In this document: in pieces, positions 8,147 to 16,818 of the stretch
How positions within the stretch are numbered: the first letter of the stretch is position 1
Layout of the letters: the number at the start of each line of letters is the position of its first letter
Assembly (NCBI RefSeq): GCF_015356825.1
Contig: NZ_JAACYW010000038.1
Coordinates: forward strand, 1-59,581
DNA length: 59,581 nt
DNA from: Catenulispora rubra
Lineage (GTDB): Bacteria > Actinomycetota > Actinomycetes > Streptomycetales > Catenulisporaceae
Direction of reading: 5' to 3'
Made by a program: the position numbers and the translations under genes
Notes under the pieces: model-generated
What the model was told of the DNA's origin: nothing
Database searches by the model: none
Seen by the model: the letters and a program-made list of their open reading frames with translations, nothing else

Positions 8147-9715
8147 TCAGCCGGTGAAGGCCTCGAAGGTGTGCGAGAAGTCATACGCGTTCTGCTGGAC
8201 CGAGGAGCAGGTGGGCGAGGCCCACGACGACGGCTGCGCACACGCCTGGTCCCGCGTCAGGGACCACATGGCCAGCCGGCCGATGTGGTGCTGCGCGGCG
8301 AACTGTTCGACGACCTTGGCGTCGGAGACCTGGAACACCTCGTCGGCGGTGTCGTTGACGCCGATCATCGGGGTGATGCCGACCATCGCCCACAGCTGGG
8401 CGTCGGTGGCGTTCGGGTAGACGGTCTTGAGCTGGTCGTGCACGGACTGCGCGGACTGGTCGGCGTACTGGCCCATCTTCCCGGACGGGCTCGGGGCGGC
8501 CCAGTCGCCGTAGTCCATGGCCATCACGTTGACGACCGAGACCTTCAGGCTGTTCTTGGCGGCCGCGGTGACGATGTTCACACCGTCCTGGGTCAGGCCC
8601 GAGGGCAGGACCGGCAGGGTCAGCGACACGTCCAGGGTCTTGCCGGCCGCGGCGTAGTCGGACTGGAGCTGCGCCAGGGCCTGCGCGCGGCGGGTGACCG
8701 AGGCCTGATCGGTGGTGGCCGCGCCCTCGATGTCGAAGTCGACGTGGGTGAGGTTGTAGGTGTCGATCACGGACTTGTAGGCGGCTTTCAGGCTCGGCAC
8801 GTCGGTGCAGGCCCGGGCCAGCTCGGTGCCGTTGGCGCCGCCGAAGGAGGCGATGGCGTCGCCGCCCTTGGCCCGCAGGTCCGCCAGGCCGGCCTTGAGG
8901 CTCGCCTCGAAGGTCGGGTCGGCGGTGCCGTTCCACGCCGGGGTGCAGCCGCTGCCGCCGGCGAGCATGAAGGCCGCGGTGACGTACTTCGTGCCGGCCG
9001 CCGCCGCGACCGCGCCGAGGTCCTGGCGCTGGCTGGTGTCGACGTAGGGCGCGAAGCCGTAGGAGGCGCCGGACGGCGGCGGGGCCGGCACCGACGGGGC
9101 CGAGGAGGGCGCCGTGGAGGGTGCCGTGGACGGTGCGCTGCTCGGGGCCGACGACGGGACGGTGCTCGGCTTGCTCGACGGCGCGCCGCTGGGAGACGCG
9201 CTGGAGCTCGGCGCCGTGCTCGGCGCGCTGCTGGGAGCCGAGCTCGGACCGCCGCCGGATGTCCCGCCGCCGGGACCGCCGCCTGGACCGCCGTCGCAGG
9301 CGGCGCCGTTGACCAGGCAGTTCAGCGGCGCCACCGTCCCGGAGGTGGCGTCCACCACGAAGCCGAACGTGGCGCTGGTCCCGGTGGCTATGTCGCCGGC
9401 CCAGGACGGGTTCGCGACGGTGATGTGCTGCCCGGCGGCGGTCATCGTGCCGTTCCACAGGGAGCTGATGCGCTCCCCGGCCGGCAGGTCGAAGGAGACG
9501 GTCCAGCCGTGCACGGTCTGGCCGGTGCCGTTGGCGATCGTGTACTGGCCCTGGAAGCCGGTGCCCCAGTCCGTGGTCTTGGCGAAGGCGGCCGTGACGC
9601 TTCCACTGCTGCTTCCGGCGGCGCCGGCCGAGAAGGCGGCGACGGATCCGGCGCCGACGACGGCAGCGGTGGCTAGTGAGATCCCTATGACGCGGGCGCG
9701 CTTCGACAGTCCCAT
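8147..9715 (-). CDS. secreted GH18 chitinase-like enzyme with cellulose/chitin-binding module
   Basis: Exported polysaccharide hydrolase of 522 residues. A signal peptide covers about residues 1-34 (MGLSKRARVIGISLATAAVV ... FSAGAAG). A CBM2-like module follows to about residue 140 (WGTGFQGQYTIANGTGQTVHGWTVSFDLP). Next comes a long Pro/Ser/Ala linker built of repeated PSSAPS units, then a GH18 barrel whose signature VDFDIEG holds the catalytic glutamate; VMAMDYGDW is the usual substrate-site strand. ATG 9715 was chosen because it starts the signal peptide, with AAGGAG 13 bp upstream. Related actinobacterial enzymes act on chitin; the actual substrate is inferred. It is monocistronic and convergent to bldC. 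Confidence 0.9.
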   Translation of the reverse strand: MGLSKRARVIGISLATAAVVGAGSVAAFSAGAAGSSSGSVTAAFAKTTDWGTGFQGQYTIANGTGQTVHGWTVSFDLPAGERISSLWNGTMTAAGQHITVANPSWAGDIATGTSATFGFVVDATSGTVAPLNCLVNGAACDGGPGGGPGGGTSGGGPSSAPSSAPSTAPSSSASPSGAPSSKPSTVPSSAPSSAPSTAPSTAPSSAPSVPAPPPSGASYGFAPYVDTSQRQDLGAVAAAAGTKYVTAAFMLAGGSGCTPAWNGTADPTFEASLKAGLADLRAKGGDAIASFGGANGTELARACTDVPSLKAAYKSVIDTYNLTHVDFDIEGAATTDQASVTRRAQALAQLQSDYAAAGKTLDVSLTLPVLPSGLTQDGVNIVTAAAKNSLKVSVVNVMAMDYGDWAAPSPSGKMGQYADQSAQSVHDQLKTVYPNATDAQLWAMVGITPMIGVNDTADEVFQVSDAKVVEQFAAQHHIGRLAMWSLTRDQACAQPSSWASPTCSSVQQNAYDFSHTFEAFTG

Positions 9716-9869
9716 GATCGAGCGGAGTCTCCTTGCGGTTGTGCGAGTAGGTGGTGGCACAGCGAGCCAACCGCAAGGACGTTCGGGGGCGGAAGGAGGT
9801 TAGGACGATCCGGTCCGGATCTTGACTCCGTCTTGGTACTCGCACGGGTGTTCTTGGTGTCTCCTTTAC

Positions 9870-10886
9870 TCAGTTTGCGGATTCTGTAGTGATCGCCTCC
9901 CTTTCGGGCCCTGAGAAGACTTTCAGGAGCATGTAGAACGCGGGCAGGATGACCACCATCCCGAAGGCCATCGTGATCAGCAGGGCGTGCAGGTTCGCGG
10001 CTCCGGCGGCCGAGTCGCGGGCGGTCGCCGCGCCGACGACCAGATCCGGGTACTGAGCCGCCGCCCAGCCGAGCAGCACGCCGATCACGGCGGTCGCCGC
10101 CGTGGCGCGGGCCAGGACGTAGTGCCGCTTCCAGATCACCGCGATCGAACCGAAACCGCAGACCACTGCGACGGCCACGAACGGGATCGAGCGTTCGGTG
10201 AAGCGGTGCGCGACGGTCGGCGCGTCCTGATACAGCAGCGGGAGCAGGGCCAGGCTGACGGCGCCGGCCAGGGCCGCGGCGGCCAGGGCCCGGCGCCGGA
10301 AGGCGGGGACGAGGTCTTCAGTCGCCGGGTCGGTGCCGGCGTCGTAGCAGAGGTAGACGGCGGCCAGGAACGCGGTGACGACGACCGCGAAGACGCCGGC
10401 CACCAGCGTGAACGGGGACTCGAAGGGCGTCAGTGGCCCGGAGGTCGGGGTGATCTTGCCGGTGGCCAGCGCCGCACCGCTGACGCCGAGCATGAACGGG
10501 GTGATCGAGGACGCCACCGCGAAGACGCGGCTCCACAGGCTGTCGGGTCCGGCGGCGCCTTCGCCGTAGGCGCGGTAGACGTACGCCGCCCCGCGCAGCA
10601 CGATGCCGGCCAGCGCCAGGGCCAACGGCAGTTCCAGGCCGCGCGCGATGATGCCGAAGGCGGACGGGAAGCCGCTGAAGGTCGCGACGATCACGAAGAT
10701 CAGCCAGACGTGGTTGGCCTCCCACACCGGGCCGAGCGCGTGCGCGATGAGCCGGCGCTCGCGGTCGGCGTGGCGGCCGCGGGCCAGCAGGTCCCAGACC
10801 CCGGCGCCGAAGTCGGCGCCGGCCAGCAGCGCGTAGGCGGCCAGGGCGCAGACGATCACGCCGAGCAGGAGGTCGACGGCGGTCAT
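9870..10886 (-). CDS. cydB: cytochrome bd oxidase subunit II
   Basis: Integral membrane subunit of the bd-type quinol oxidase, which reduces oxygen at high affinity without proton pumping. The 338-residue protein has 8-9 predicted membrane helices and the family start GADFGAGVWDLLARGR, then GPVWEANHVWLIFVIV near residues 50-65. Its ATG overlaps the cydA stop (ATGA at 10883-10886), so translation is coupled. No cydCD exporter genes follow; the chitinase-like gene lies 154 bp downstream. Confidence 0.95.
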   Translation of the reverse strand: MTAVDLLLGVIVCALAAYALLAGADFGAGVWDLLARGRHADRERRLIAHALGPVWEANHVWLIFVIVATFSGFPSAFGIIARGLELPLALALAGIVLRGAAYVYRAYGEGAAGPDSLWSRVFAVASSITPFMLGVSGAALATGKITPTSGPLTPFESPFTLVAGVFAVVVTAFLAAVYLCYDAGTDPATEDLVPAFRRRALAAAALAGAVSLALLPLLYQDAPTVAHRFTERSIPFVAVAVVCGFGSIAVIWKRHYVLARATAATAVIGVLLGWAAAQYPDLVVGAATARDSAAGAANLHALLITMAFGMVVILPAFYMLLKVFSGPEREAITTESAN

Positions 10887-12361
10887 CGGGCGGCTCCTTC
10901 CAGTTCGGGGCTTCGCGCGGGCTGCTGGGCGCCGGTGCCGGGGCGGGTGTCGGAGTCGGGGCCGGGGTCAGTGTCGGCGTCAGGGTCCTGCGAGTCGGAC
11001 TCAGGGCCCTGCGGATCGGGGCTCTCGGTCCCGCTGCCGAGTTCCGGCGGCGCGCCGGTCGCCAGCCGTCGCAGGATCAGCAGCAGCGCCGTGGCCAGCC
11101 CCAGGTAGACCACGATCGTGGCGATCAGCGACCAGCCGATGCCGCCGCTGGTCGTCGCGGCCTCGCGGACGGTCATCCGGCCGTAGACGATCCACGGCTG
11201 CCGGCCGGCCTCGGTGACCTCCCAGCCGGCCAGCATCGCGGCCATCGCGGCCGGGCCGGTGAGCCCACCGGCCAGCAGCCAGGGGCGCGTCATCGGGATC
11301 AGGGGGCGGACACCCTTGCGGCGCCGCCAGAACGCGACCACCGTGAGCAGCGCCGCGAGCCCGAGGATGGCCATGCCGCCGGCCACCATCGTGTCGAAGG
11401 CCAGGTGCACGACCGGCGTCGCAGGCTGCTGCTTCGCGGGCAGGATGTCCAGGCCCCGGATGGTCTTGTCGGTGCGGAAGCCGGTGAGCAGGGACAGGCC
11501 GTCGGGGATCTCGATGCCGAACCGGGTCTTGCCGGTGCTCGGGTCGTAGATGCCGCCGAGGGTCAGGGGCGCGTGGCTCTGGGTGTGGGTCAGGGCTTCC
11601 ATCGCGGCGAGCTTGGCCGGCTGGTACTTCTCCACCACCCGCGCGGCCAGGTCGCCGATCACCAGCTGGAGCGGGGCCATGGCCAGCACCGTGACCAGGC
11701 CGACGCGGAAGCCGCGCCGGTGGTAGCTGTCGCGCCGGCCGCGCAGCATCCCGACCGCGTACACCGCGGCGACCACCCCGCCGGTGCACATGAGCGCGGC
11801 GAGGAACATGTGCAGCGACTCCGGCAGCGCGCCGGGCCCGGTGAGCGGCGCCAGCGGCTCGGCGGAGACGACTTTGCCGCCGACCTCCTTGATGCCGGTC
11901 GGGACGTTCATCCAGGAGTTGGCGGTGACGATGAACAACGTCGAGAGCGTGCCGGAGATCGCGATCGGCCACAGCGTGAGCCAGTGCGCCCGCGGCGACA
12001 GGCGCTTCCGGCCGTACAGGTAGAGGCCGACGAAGATCGCCTCGGCGAAGAAGGCGAAGGCCTCCAACGTGAAGGGCAGGCCCAGCACGCCGCCGTAGCG
12101 CGCCATGAACGCCGGCCACAGCAACCCGAACTCGAAGGACAGGACGGTCCCGGACACCGCGCCGATGGCGAACAGCACCGCCATCACCCGGGACCACTTG
12201 CGCGTCAGGGCGAGCCACGTCGGGTCGCCGGTCTTCAGCCACCGGCCCTCGGTGAACAGCAGGAGCCACGGAAGCCCCACCCCGAAGACCGCGAAGACGA
12301 TGTGGAAGGCGAGCGAGAACCCGGTCTCGACTCGGGCGTCGGTGAGCGTGCTGCCGAGCAT
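10883..12361 (-). CDS. cydA: cytochrome bd oxidase subunit I
   Basis: Haem-bearing subunit of cytochrome bd. The 492-residue protein shows the haem ligand histidines in GFSLAFHIVFA (His20) and ESLHMFLAAL, the methionine ligand in AFDTMVAGG, and the conserved acidic pair in FTLEAFAFFAEA. The Q-loop region is short, as in actinobacteria. The last 50 or so residues are an acidic, repetitive tail (PDPQGPESDSQDPDADTD) that is probably cytoplasmic and disordered. ATG 12361 has GGGAGA about 6 bp upstream. The promoter lies in the 57 bp shared with the divergent BlaI gene and carries two dyads, so repression by BlaI is likely. Confidence 0.96.
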   Translation of the reverse strand: MLGSTLTDARVETGFSLAFHIVFAVFGVGLPWLLLFTEGRWLKTGDPTWLALTRKWSRVMAVLFAIGAVSGTVLSFEFGLLWPAFMARYGGVLGLPFTLEAFAFFAEAIFVGLYLYGRKRLSPRAHWLTLWPIAISGTLSTLFIVTANSWMNVPTGIKEVGGKVVSAEPLAPLTGPGALPESLHMFLAALMCTGGVVAAVYAVGMLRGRRDSYHRRGFRVGLVTVLAMAPLQLVIGDLAARVVEKYQPAKLAAMEALTHTQSHAPLTLGGIYDPSTGKTRFGIEIPDGLSLLTGFRTDKTIRGLDILPAKQQPATPVVHLAFDTMVAGGMAILGLAALLTVVAFWRRRKGVRPLIPMTRPWLLAGGLTGPAAMAAMLAGWEVTEAGRQPWIVYGRMTVREAATTSGGIGWSLIATIVVYLGLATALLLILRRLATGAPPELGSGTESPDPQGPESDSQDPDADTDPGPDSDTRPGTGAQQPARSPELEGAAR

Positions 12362-12376
12362 GGGCGTCTCCCATAG

Positions 12377-12411
12377 TTCTACGATCCGTAGAAGTTCTAC
12401 CGGTTGTAGAG
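12377..12411. promoter_or_regulatory. pair of BlaI-type operators between cydA and blaI
   Basis: Two 17-bp dyads with centres 18 bp apart: TTCTACGATCCGTAGAA (12377-12393) and TTCTACCGGTTGTAGAG (12395-12411). Both share the core CTAC-N5-GTAG, similar to the TACA/TGTA half-sites known for BlaI/MecI. They fill the space between the two divergent start codons, so one repressor could close both genes. Confidence 0.7.
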
Positions 12412-12418
12412 TAACCCC

Positions 12419-12808
12419 ATGGCGAACGAGCGCGCAGGCGGCCCCCCAAGACTGGGCGAACTGGAGCGCGCGGTGATGGACGTCCTCTGGAACGCCCCCG
12501 ACGGAAGCACCGCGCAGGAGATCGTCGAACGCCTCGCGGCCCGCGACGGCACCGCGGAGCTGGCGGCGACGACAGTCCTGACGGTGCTGGACCGCCTCCG
12601 CCGCAAGGACTTCGTCGAGCGCGAGCGCGTCGGCCGCGCGCACCGCTACCGCGCCGCACGCACGCGCGACGACGTGATCGCCGCCTCGATGCTCGCAGTC
12701 CTGGAGACGACCGACGACCGCCGCTCGGCGCTGGTGCGCTTCGCCGGATCGGTGTCGGCCGAGGAGGCGGCGCTGCTGCGGGAAGCCTTGGCGGGGCTGG
12801 AGGAGTAG
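12419..12808 (+). CDS. BlaI/MecI-family repressor
   Basis: Winged-helix repressor of 129 residues. The DNA-binding half is residues 10-80 (LGELERAVMDVLWNAPDGST, TVLTVLDRLRRKDFVERERVGRAHRY); the C-terminal half forms the dimerisation helices that a BlaR1/MecR1-type protease would cut or destabilise. It is divergent from cydA over two dyads it probably binds, and an M56 protease gene follows on the same strand 324 bp downstream. No beta-lactamase or mecA is near, so the regulated target here is most likely cydAB and the regulator itself. Confidence 0.88.
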   Translation: MANERAGGPPRLGELERAVMDVLWNAPDGSTAQEIVERLAARDGTAELAATTVLTVLDRLRRKDFVERERVGRAHRYRAARTRDDVIAASMLAVLETTDDRRSALVRFAGSVSAEEAALLREALAGLEE

Positions 12809-13132
12809 GCGGCGCGGCGGTGCGGGTTCTTGTGCCGAGCGGGCAGAAAGATCGGCCGGCGAAAGTGCTCGTTTCGCTCGGAGGGAGCAGGACAGTCGGC
12901 TGGCGGCAGCGGGATCGCTCGCGGTATGCGCTCGCTGATCGGCGCGGACTGGCCCGGCATGAAGCGCGGCGGGTTAAGCGGCGGCGATACTGCGGAGCTT
13001 TTTTCGCGCCGGGCGAGCAGAAGAAGTCGGCTGTCGAGCAGCGTGCGGACTGCCCCGGCATGCAGCGCGGCGGGTCTGAGAAGCTGGTGACGATGAGCAT
13101 TTCACTGGCCGCGGTCGTGTAGGCGGCGCGCC
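12809..13132. repeat. 324-bp gap between BlaI and M56 genes with a 30-bp direct repeat
   Basis: No convincing gene: short open frames here have no ribosome site or family resemblance. A 30-bp segment at 12944-12973 recurs at 13045-13074 with two mismatches (core CCCGGCATG..GCGCGGCGGG). A T-tract, CTTTTTTCG, lies at 12999-13007. BlaI and M56 genes usually touch, so this insert is unusual and looks like a tandem duplication. Confidence 0.5.
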
Positions 13133-14068
13133 ATGTTCTCTGATGCCTGGCCCCTGGCAGTCCTCGCGGTGCTGTTGGCCTGGCCGGTCCCGGTGTTCCT
13201 GGCACGCGCCGCATGGCCGCGTCGTCATGCGCGTGCCGCGATCGCGTTGTGGCAGGCGGTCGGTATCGCCGGTGGCCTGTCGCTGATCGGCGCGCCGCTC
13301 GCGGTCGGCGTGGCGCCGCTCGACAAGCATCTCCGCACCGGCTTGGTCGAGCTGTGGCGTGATGCGTTCCACCTGCGGGTGCCGGCGTCGCTGGGCCTGG
13401 CCCAGGAAGTCGCCTTGGCGCTCGCGGCCGTGCTCACCGTCCGGCTGGTCGGCGTGACGTTGCTCTCAGCCTTCCGGATAGAGCGCGATCTGCGTCGCCA
13501 GCGCGATGCCGTCGACCTCGCCGCCGAGCACGCCGATCGCCAGCTCCGCGTCCTCGAACACGCCGCGCCCGCCGCCTACTGCCTCCCGGGCACGCGGCCG
13601 CGCATCGTCATCACCGAGGGCACCATCGCCGCGCTCGCGCCCGATGAGCTCGAAGCGGTGCTCGCTCACGAGCGCGCGCACGCGAAGTGGCGTCACGAGC
13701 TGGTGGTCCAGCCCTTCGTCGCCTGGGAGTCGGCGCTGCCGCTGCCTCCGGCGCGCCGCGCGACCGCTTCGGTCACGGCGCTCGTCGAGATGCTCGCCGA
13801 CGATCACGCCGCACGCTCCGCCGGACGCCCCGCGCTGGCCCGGGCCCTCGTCGCCATCGGTGGGACGGCGGGCCCCGTCCCGAATCAGCGTGCGGACGAC
13901 GGTTCCGGCGCGGCTCGCAGCACCCCCGGCACTCCGACGCTCGACCGCGTCCAGCGCCTGGTGAAGCCGCCCGGGGGTGCCGCCCTCGCCGAACGCGTCA
14001 TGGGCCCGGCTGCCTGGCTCGCCGCGATCCTGCTCGTCGCCGGACCGACCTGGTATGTGCTGCGCTGA
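13133..14068 (+). CDS. M56-family membrane metalloprotease (BlaR1/MecR1-like)
   Basis: Membrane zinc protease of 311 residues with helices near the N-terminus (WPLAVLAVLLAWPVPVFLA), around residues 38-62 and 87-110, and at the C-terminus (AAWLAAILLVAGPTWYVL). The zinc motif HERAH sits in VLAHERAHAKWRHEL, with the third ligand probably in the glutamate of VEMLADDHAAR. It has no penicillin-binding sensor domain, so the signal is unknown. It follows the BlaI gene and is the obvious candidate to inactivate that repressor. ATG 13133 has only a weak ribosome site. Confidence 0.82.
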   Translation: MFSDAWPLAVLAVLLAWPVPVFLARAAWPRRHARAAIALWQAVGIAGGLSLIGAPLAVGVAPLDKHLRTGLVELWRDAFHLRVPASLGLAQEVALALAAVLTVRLVGVTLLSAFRIERDLRRQRDAVDLAAEHADRQLRVLEHAAPAAYCLPGTRPRIVITEGTIAALAPDELEAVLAHERAHAKWRHELVVQPFVAWESALPLPPARRATASVTALVEMLADDHAARSAGRPALARALVAIGGTAGPVPNQRADDGSGAARSTPGTPTLDRVQRLVKPPGGAALAERVMGPAAWLAAILLVAGPTWYVLR

Positions 14069-14170
14069 CCTGCGGTGCGAGTCATTTCATATGAAGAGGG
14101 ATGATTCGCCCCTTCTATATTTGTACTGCGCGCCGCTGACAGTCGCCCTACCCCCGGCCTTACCTCCGCC

Positions 14171-15466
14171 CTACCCTCCGAAGAAAGCCGCCGCCGCCGA
14201 AGCCAGCAGGAACGGATCGTCCGCCCCGCCCAACTCCCGCGCCGAGTGCATCGACAGCGACGTGATCCCCACGTCGAACGTCGTCACGCCAAGCTTCGCC
14301 GCCGTGATCGGCCCGATCGTCGTCCCGCACGGCAGCGAGTTCTTCCCCACGAAGTACTGCGTCGGGATCCCCGCACGTTCGCACACGTCCGTCCAGATCG
14401 CGCGCCCGAGCCCGTCGGTGGCGTACCGCTGGTTGACGTTCGTCTTCAGCGCCGGGCCGCCGTTCAGGCGCGGGCGGTGGCCGGGCTCGTGGCGCTCCGG
14501 GTAGTTCGGGTGCACCGCGTGGCTCATGTCGCTGGACATCACCACGGTCCCGGCCAGGGCTCGCGCGTAGTCGTCCGCGCCGCCGCCGAGCTGCGCCTGC
14601 GTCACCCGGGTGAGCACGTTGCCGAGCAGCGGCCCGCCCGCGCCGGTGTCCGACTCGCTGCCGGTCTCCTCGTGGTCGAACGCCGCCAGGACCGGGACGG
14701 CCGACAGCGGTCCGGCGGCCCCGGCGGCCGCCGCGATCAGCGCCTGCACCCCGGCGTGCACCGAGACCAGGTTGTCCATGCGCGGGCCGGCGATCATCTC
14801 CAGGTCGCGGCCCAGGTACGTCGGCGGCGTCACGTCGTGCAGCATCAGGTCGAAGCCCAGCACATCCCCGGTCGGGACCCCGGCCTCCTTCGCCGCGAAC
14901 TCGATCAGCGCGCCGTCCTCCACCGGCCCCAGGCCCCACGCCGGGGTCAGGTGCTGCTGCTTGTCCAGCAGCAGCCCGGTGTCGTTCACGCCGCGGTCCA
15001 GGTGGATCGCCAGCTGCGGCACGCGCATCAGCGCGCGGTCTACGTGCACCAGTGCCGCCTCGCCCCCGCGCAGCACCAGGCGGCCGGCCAGGCCCAGGTC
15101 CCGGTCCAGCCAGGAGTTCAGCAGCGGCCCGCCGTAGAGCTCGACCGCCACCTGGCGGAAGCCCGCCGAGCCGGTGTCGGGCAGCGGCTTGACCCGCAGG
15201 TTGGGGGAGTCGGTGTGCGCACCGACGACGCGGAAGCCGGTGTGCGGCTTCGTGTTCTCCGGCGCGTACCAGGCGATGAGCGCCGCGCCGCGGATCACGT
15301 AGAACCCGCCGCCGCCGGCCCGCTCCCAGCCGGCGCTCTGCCGGAGCTGGCGGAACCCGGCGGCCTCCAGGCGGGCAGCCGCGTTCGCCACCGCGTGGTA
15401 CGGGGTCGGCGAGGCGGCGAGGAACGTGAGCAGGTCGTCCGTGTGGGCGCGGTCGAATATCGGCAT
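14171..15466 (-). CDS. apeB: M18 family aminopeptidase
   Basis: Cytosolic dinuclear-zinc aminopeptidase removing N-terminal, mainly acidic or neutral residues. The 431-residue length is normal. Zinc and catalytic residues are visible: GAHTDSPNL (His), RMDNLVS (bridging Asp), AFDHEETGSES (catalytic Glu pair), SSDMSHAVHPNY (Asp) and the final His in SLSMHSARE. ATG 15466 lies at the natural N-terminus MPIFDRAHTDDLLTFLAASP. It is convergent with the M56 gene, with 102 bp between them and nothing recognisable in that gap. Confidence 0.94.
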   Translation of the reverse strand: MPIFDRAHTDDLLTFLAASPTPYHAVANAAARLEAAGFRQLRQSAGWERAGGGGFYVIRGAALIAWYAPENTKPHTGFRVVGAHTDSPNLRVKPLPDTGSAGFRQVAVELYGGPLLNSWLDRDLGLAGRLVLRGGEAALVHVDRALMRVPQLAIHLDRGVNDTGLLLDKQQHLTPAWGLGPVEDGALIEFAAKEAGVPTGDVLGFDLMLHDVTPPTYLGRDLEMIAGPRMDNLVSVHAGVQALIAAAAGAAGPLSAVPVLAAFDHEETGSESDTGAGGPLLGNVLTRVTQAQLGGGADDYARALAGTVVMSSDMSHAVHPNYPERHEPGHRPRLNGGPALKTNVNQRYATDGLGRAIWTDVCERAGIPTQYFVGKNSLPCGTTIGPITAAKLGVTTFDVGITSLSMHSARELGGADDPFLLASAAAAFFGG

Positions 15467-15489
15467 GCTTCAGAGCATAAGAGACCGGC

Positions 15490-15516
15490 GCCCCTGTCAC
15501 TGGGAGTGACAGGGGC
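15490..15516. terminator. perfect hairpin upstream of the aminopeptidase gene
   Basis: 12-bp perfect stem GCCCCTGTCACT / AGTGACAGGGGC with loop GGG, 24 bp upstream of the divergent aminopeptidase start. No T-run follows, so it may be an operator-like dyad or a transcript barrier. It is the main structure in the 326-bp gap 15467-15792. Confidence 0.45.
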
Positions 15517-15531
15517 ACCCGGGACTTCGTT

Positions 15532-15728
15532 ATGGCAGTGGAACCCTCATGTGGGTACTACTGCCGTCATCGGCCGTTACCCGCGGGCACCGGCCCCGAC
15601 GACCTCGTCGTCCAGGTGGCTGATCCGCGGCTGGCCGCTGTGCCCGCCCTCGCCGCTGCGGCGAGGAGCTGACGCGGATCCTGTTGGACACGGCGCTCGC
15701 GGTGCTGCGCTCCGGCTCCGAGTCCTGA
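15532..15728 (+). pseudogene. possible decayed small ORF
   Basis: ATG 15532 opens 46 codons ending at TGA 15672, with the conserved-looking stretch DDLVVQVADPRLAAVPALAAA. In the frame one base away, the sequence continues as GEELTRILLDTALAVLRSGS and stops at 15728. The two halves read like one small amphipathic protein split by a frameshift near 15660. There is no ribosome site and I recognise no family, so this is weak. Confidence 0.2.
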
Positions 15729-15792
15729 CGCCGTCCCAAGTCCGCACAAAAACCCTGCTGGGCCCGGCGGCACCACGCCTATCCTGGTGGGG

Positions 15793-16656
15793 ATGGATCT
15801 CGCGCTGCTGAGGACGTTCCTCGCCGTCCACCGCGCCGGCTCGCTCACCCGGGCCGCCGCGGACCTCGGCGTGTCCCAGCCCGCGGTGACCGCGCAGATC
15901 AGGACCCTGGAACAGCGCGTCGGGCGCGAGCTGTTCGTCCGGCTGCCGCGCGGCGTCGCGCCCACGGCCGCCGCCGACGAGCTGGCGCGCGCCGTCGCCC
16001 CGCATCTGGACGCGCTCGCCGCGGTCGCGCACGAGACGCTGATCCCCGACTCCGGCTCGCACGCCGTGGTCCGCATCGGCTGTCCGGCCAGCCTCACCAC
16101 GACGCTCCTGCTCCCGGCCCTCGCCCCGTTGGTGGACGAGGGCCTTCGCGTCGTCGTGGCCGGCGGCCGCAGCGAAGAACTGGTCGCGCAGCTGGCGGCC
16201 GGCCGGCTGGACATGACGCTGTCGGTCACCCGGCCGCGGCTGCCCGGGGTCACGGTGATCCCGCTGGCCGACGAGGAGTACGCGCTGGTCGGCGCGCCGC
16301 GCTGGAAGCCGTTCGACCGCGCCGGCCACGCGCCGATGCTCGACCTCGCCGAGAATCTTCCTTATATAAGTCTCTACTGGTCGTCCGTATACGACGCCGA
16401 ATCCCCTTCCCACGCCGCGCTGGTCATCCCCGACCTGCGCGGCGTTCTTGATGCGGCGGTCGCCGGCTGCGGCGTCGCGGTACTGCCCCGGCCGCTGTGC
16501 GCGCCGGCCCTGGACGACGGCACGCTGGTCCTGCTCGATGAACCGGAGATCCCGCCGATCCGTACCCTTTTCGTATCGGTGCGTGGGCAGCGGGCCCGGT
16601 CGGCGGCGGTCGCGCGCGTGCGGGACAGGCTGGTCGCGGTGGCCTCGCGCTGGTGA
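15793..16656 (+). CDS. LysR-family transcriptional regulator
   Basis: 287-residue regulator. The N-terminal winged helix is LALLRTFLAVHRAGSLTRAA with the recognition helix region GVSQPAVTAQIRTLEQRVGR. The rest is a periplasmic-binding-like effector domain starting near residue 90 (VVRIGCPASLTTTLLLPALA). No target operon lies divergent within the usual distance: the aminopeptidase is 326 bp away behind a hairpin and the next gene points the same way. The ligand is unknown. ATG 15793 was chosen at the conserved MDLALLRTF start. Confidence 0.92.
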   Translation: MDLALLRTFLAVHRAGSLTRAAADLGVSQPAVTAQIRTLEQRVGRELFVRLPRGVAPTAAADELARAVAPHLDALAAVAHETLIPDSGSHAVVRIGCPASLTTTLLLPALAPLVDEGLRVVVAGGRSEELVAQLAAGRLDMTLSVTRPRLPGVTVIPLADEEYALVGAPRWKPFDRAGHAPMLDLAENLPYISLYWSSVYDAESPSHAALVIPDLRGVLDAAVAGCGVAVLPRPLCAPALDDGTLVLLDEPEIPPIRTLFVSVRGQRARSAAVARVRDRLVAVASRW

Positions 16657-16818
16657 CAAGGACCTCGCGCCGGTGACGAAGGCAAAGCGAAAGCCAAGAG
16701 TGGGTCAAGAGTCGCCGCTGTGACAGGTGCCTGCCTGGGGAACCGTCGCCGGAGCGCATACGGGCTTTGCTTGGTTGTTCTACAGTGGGCGGGTCTGCCC
16801 GAGGGGGTTCCGAGAACC

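Noticed and set aside
12820..13122. 100-codon frame between the BlaI and M56 genes
   Set aside because: No ribosome site, biased composition, and it spans the duplicated 30-bp segment.
15490..15516. Terminator with U-tract
   Set aside because: The stem is strong but no T-run follows on either strand; kept only as a hairpin of uncertain role.
14246..15811. Long plus-strand frame opposite the M18 aminopeptidase
   Set aside because: Shadow frame of a clear M18 gene; its translation is Arg/Gln/Val-rich without motifs.
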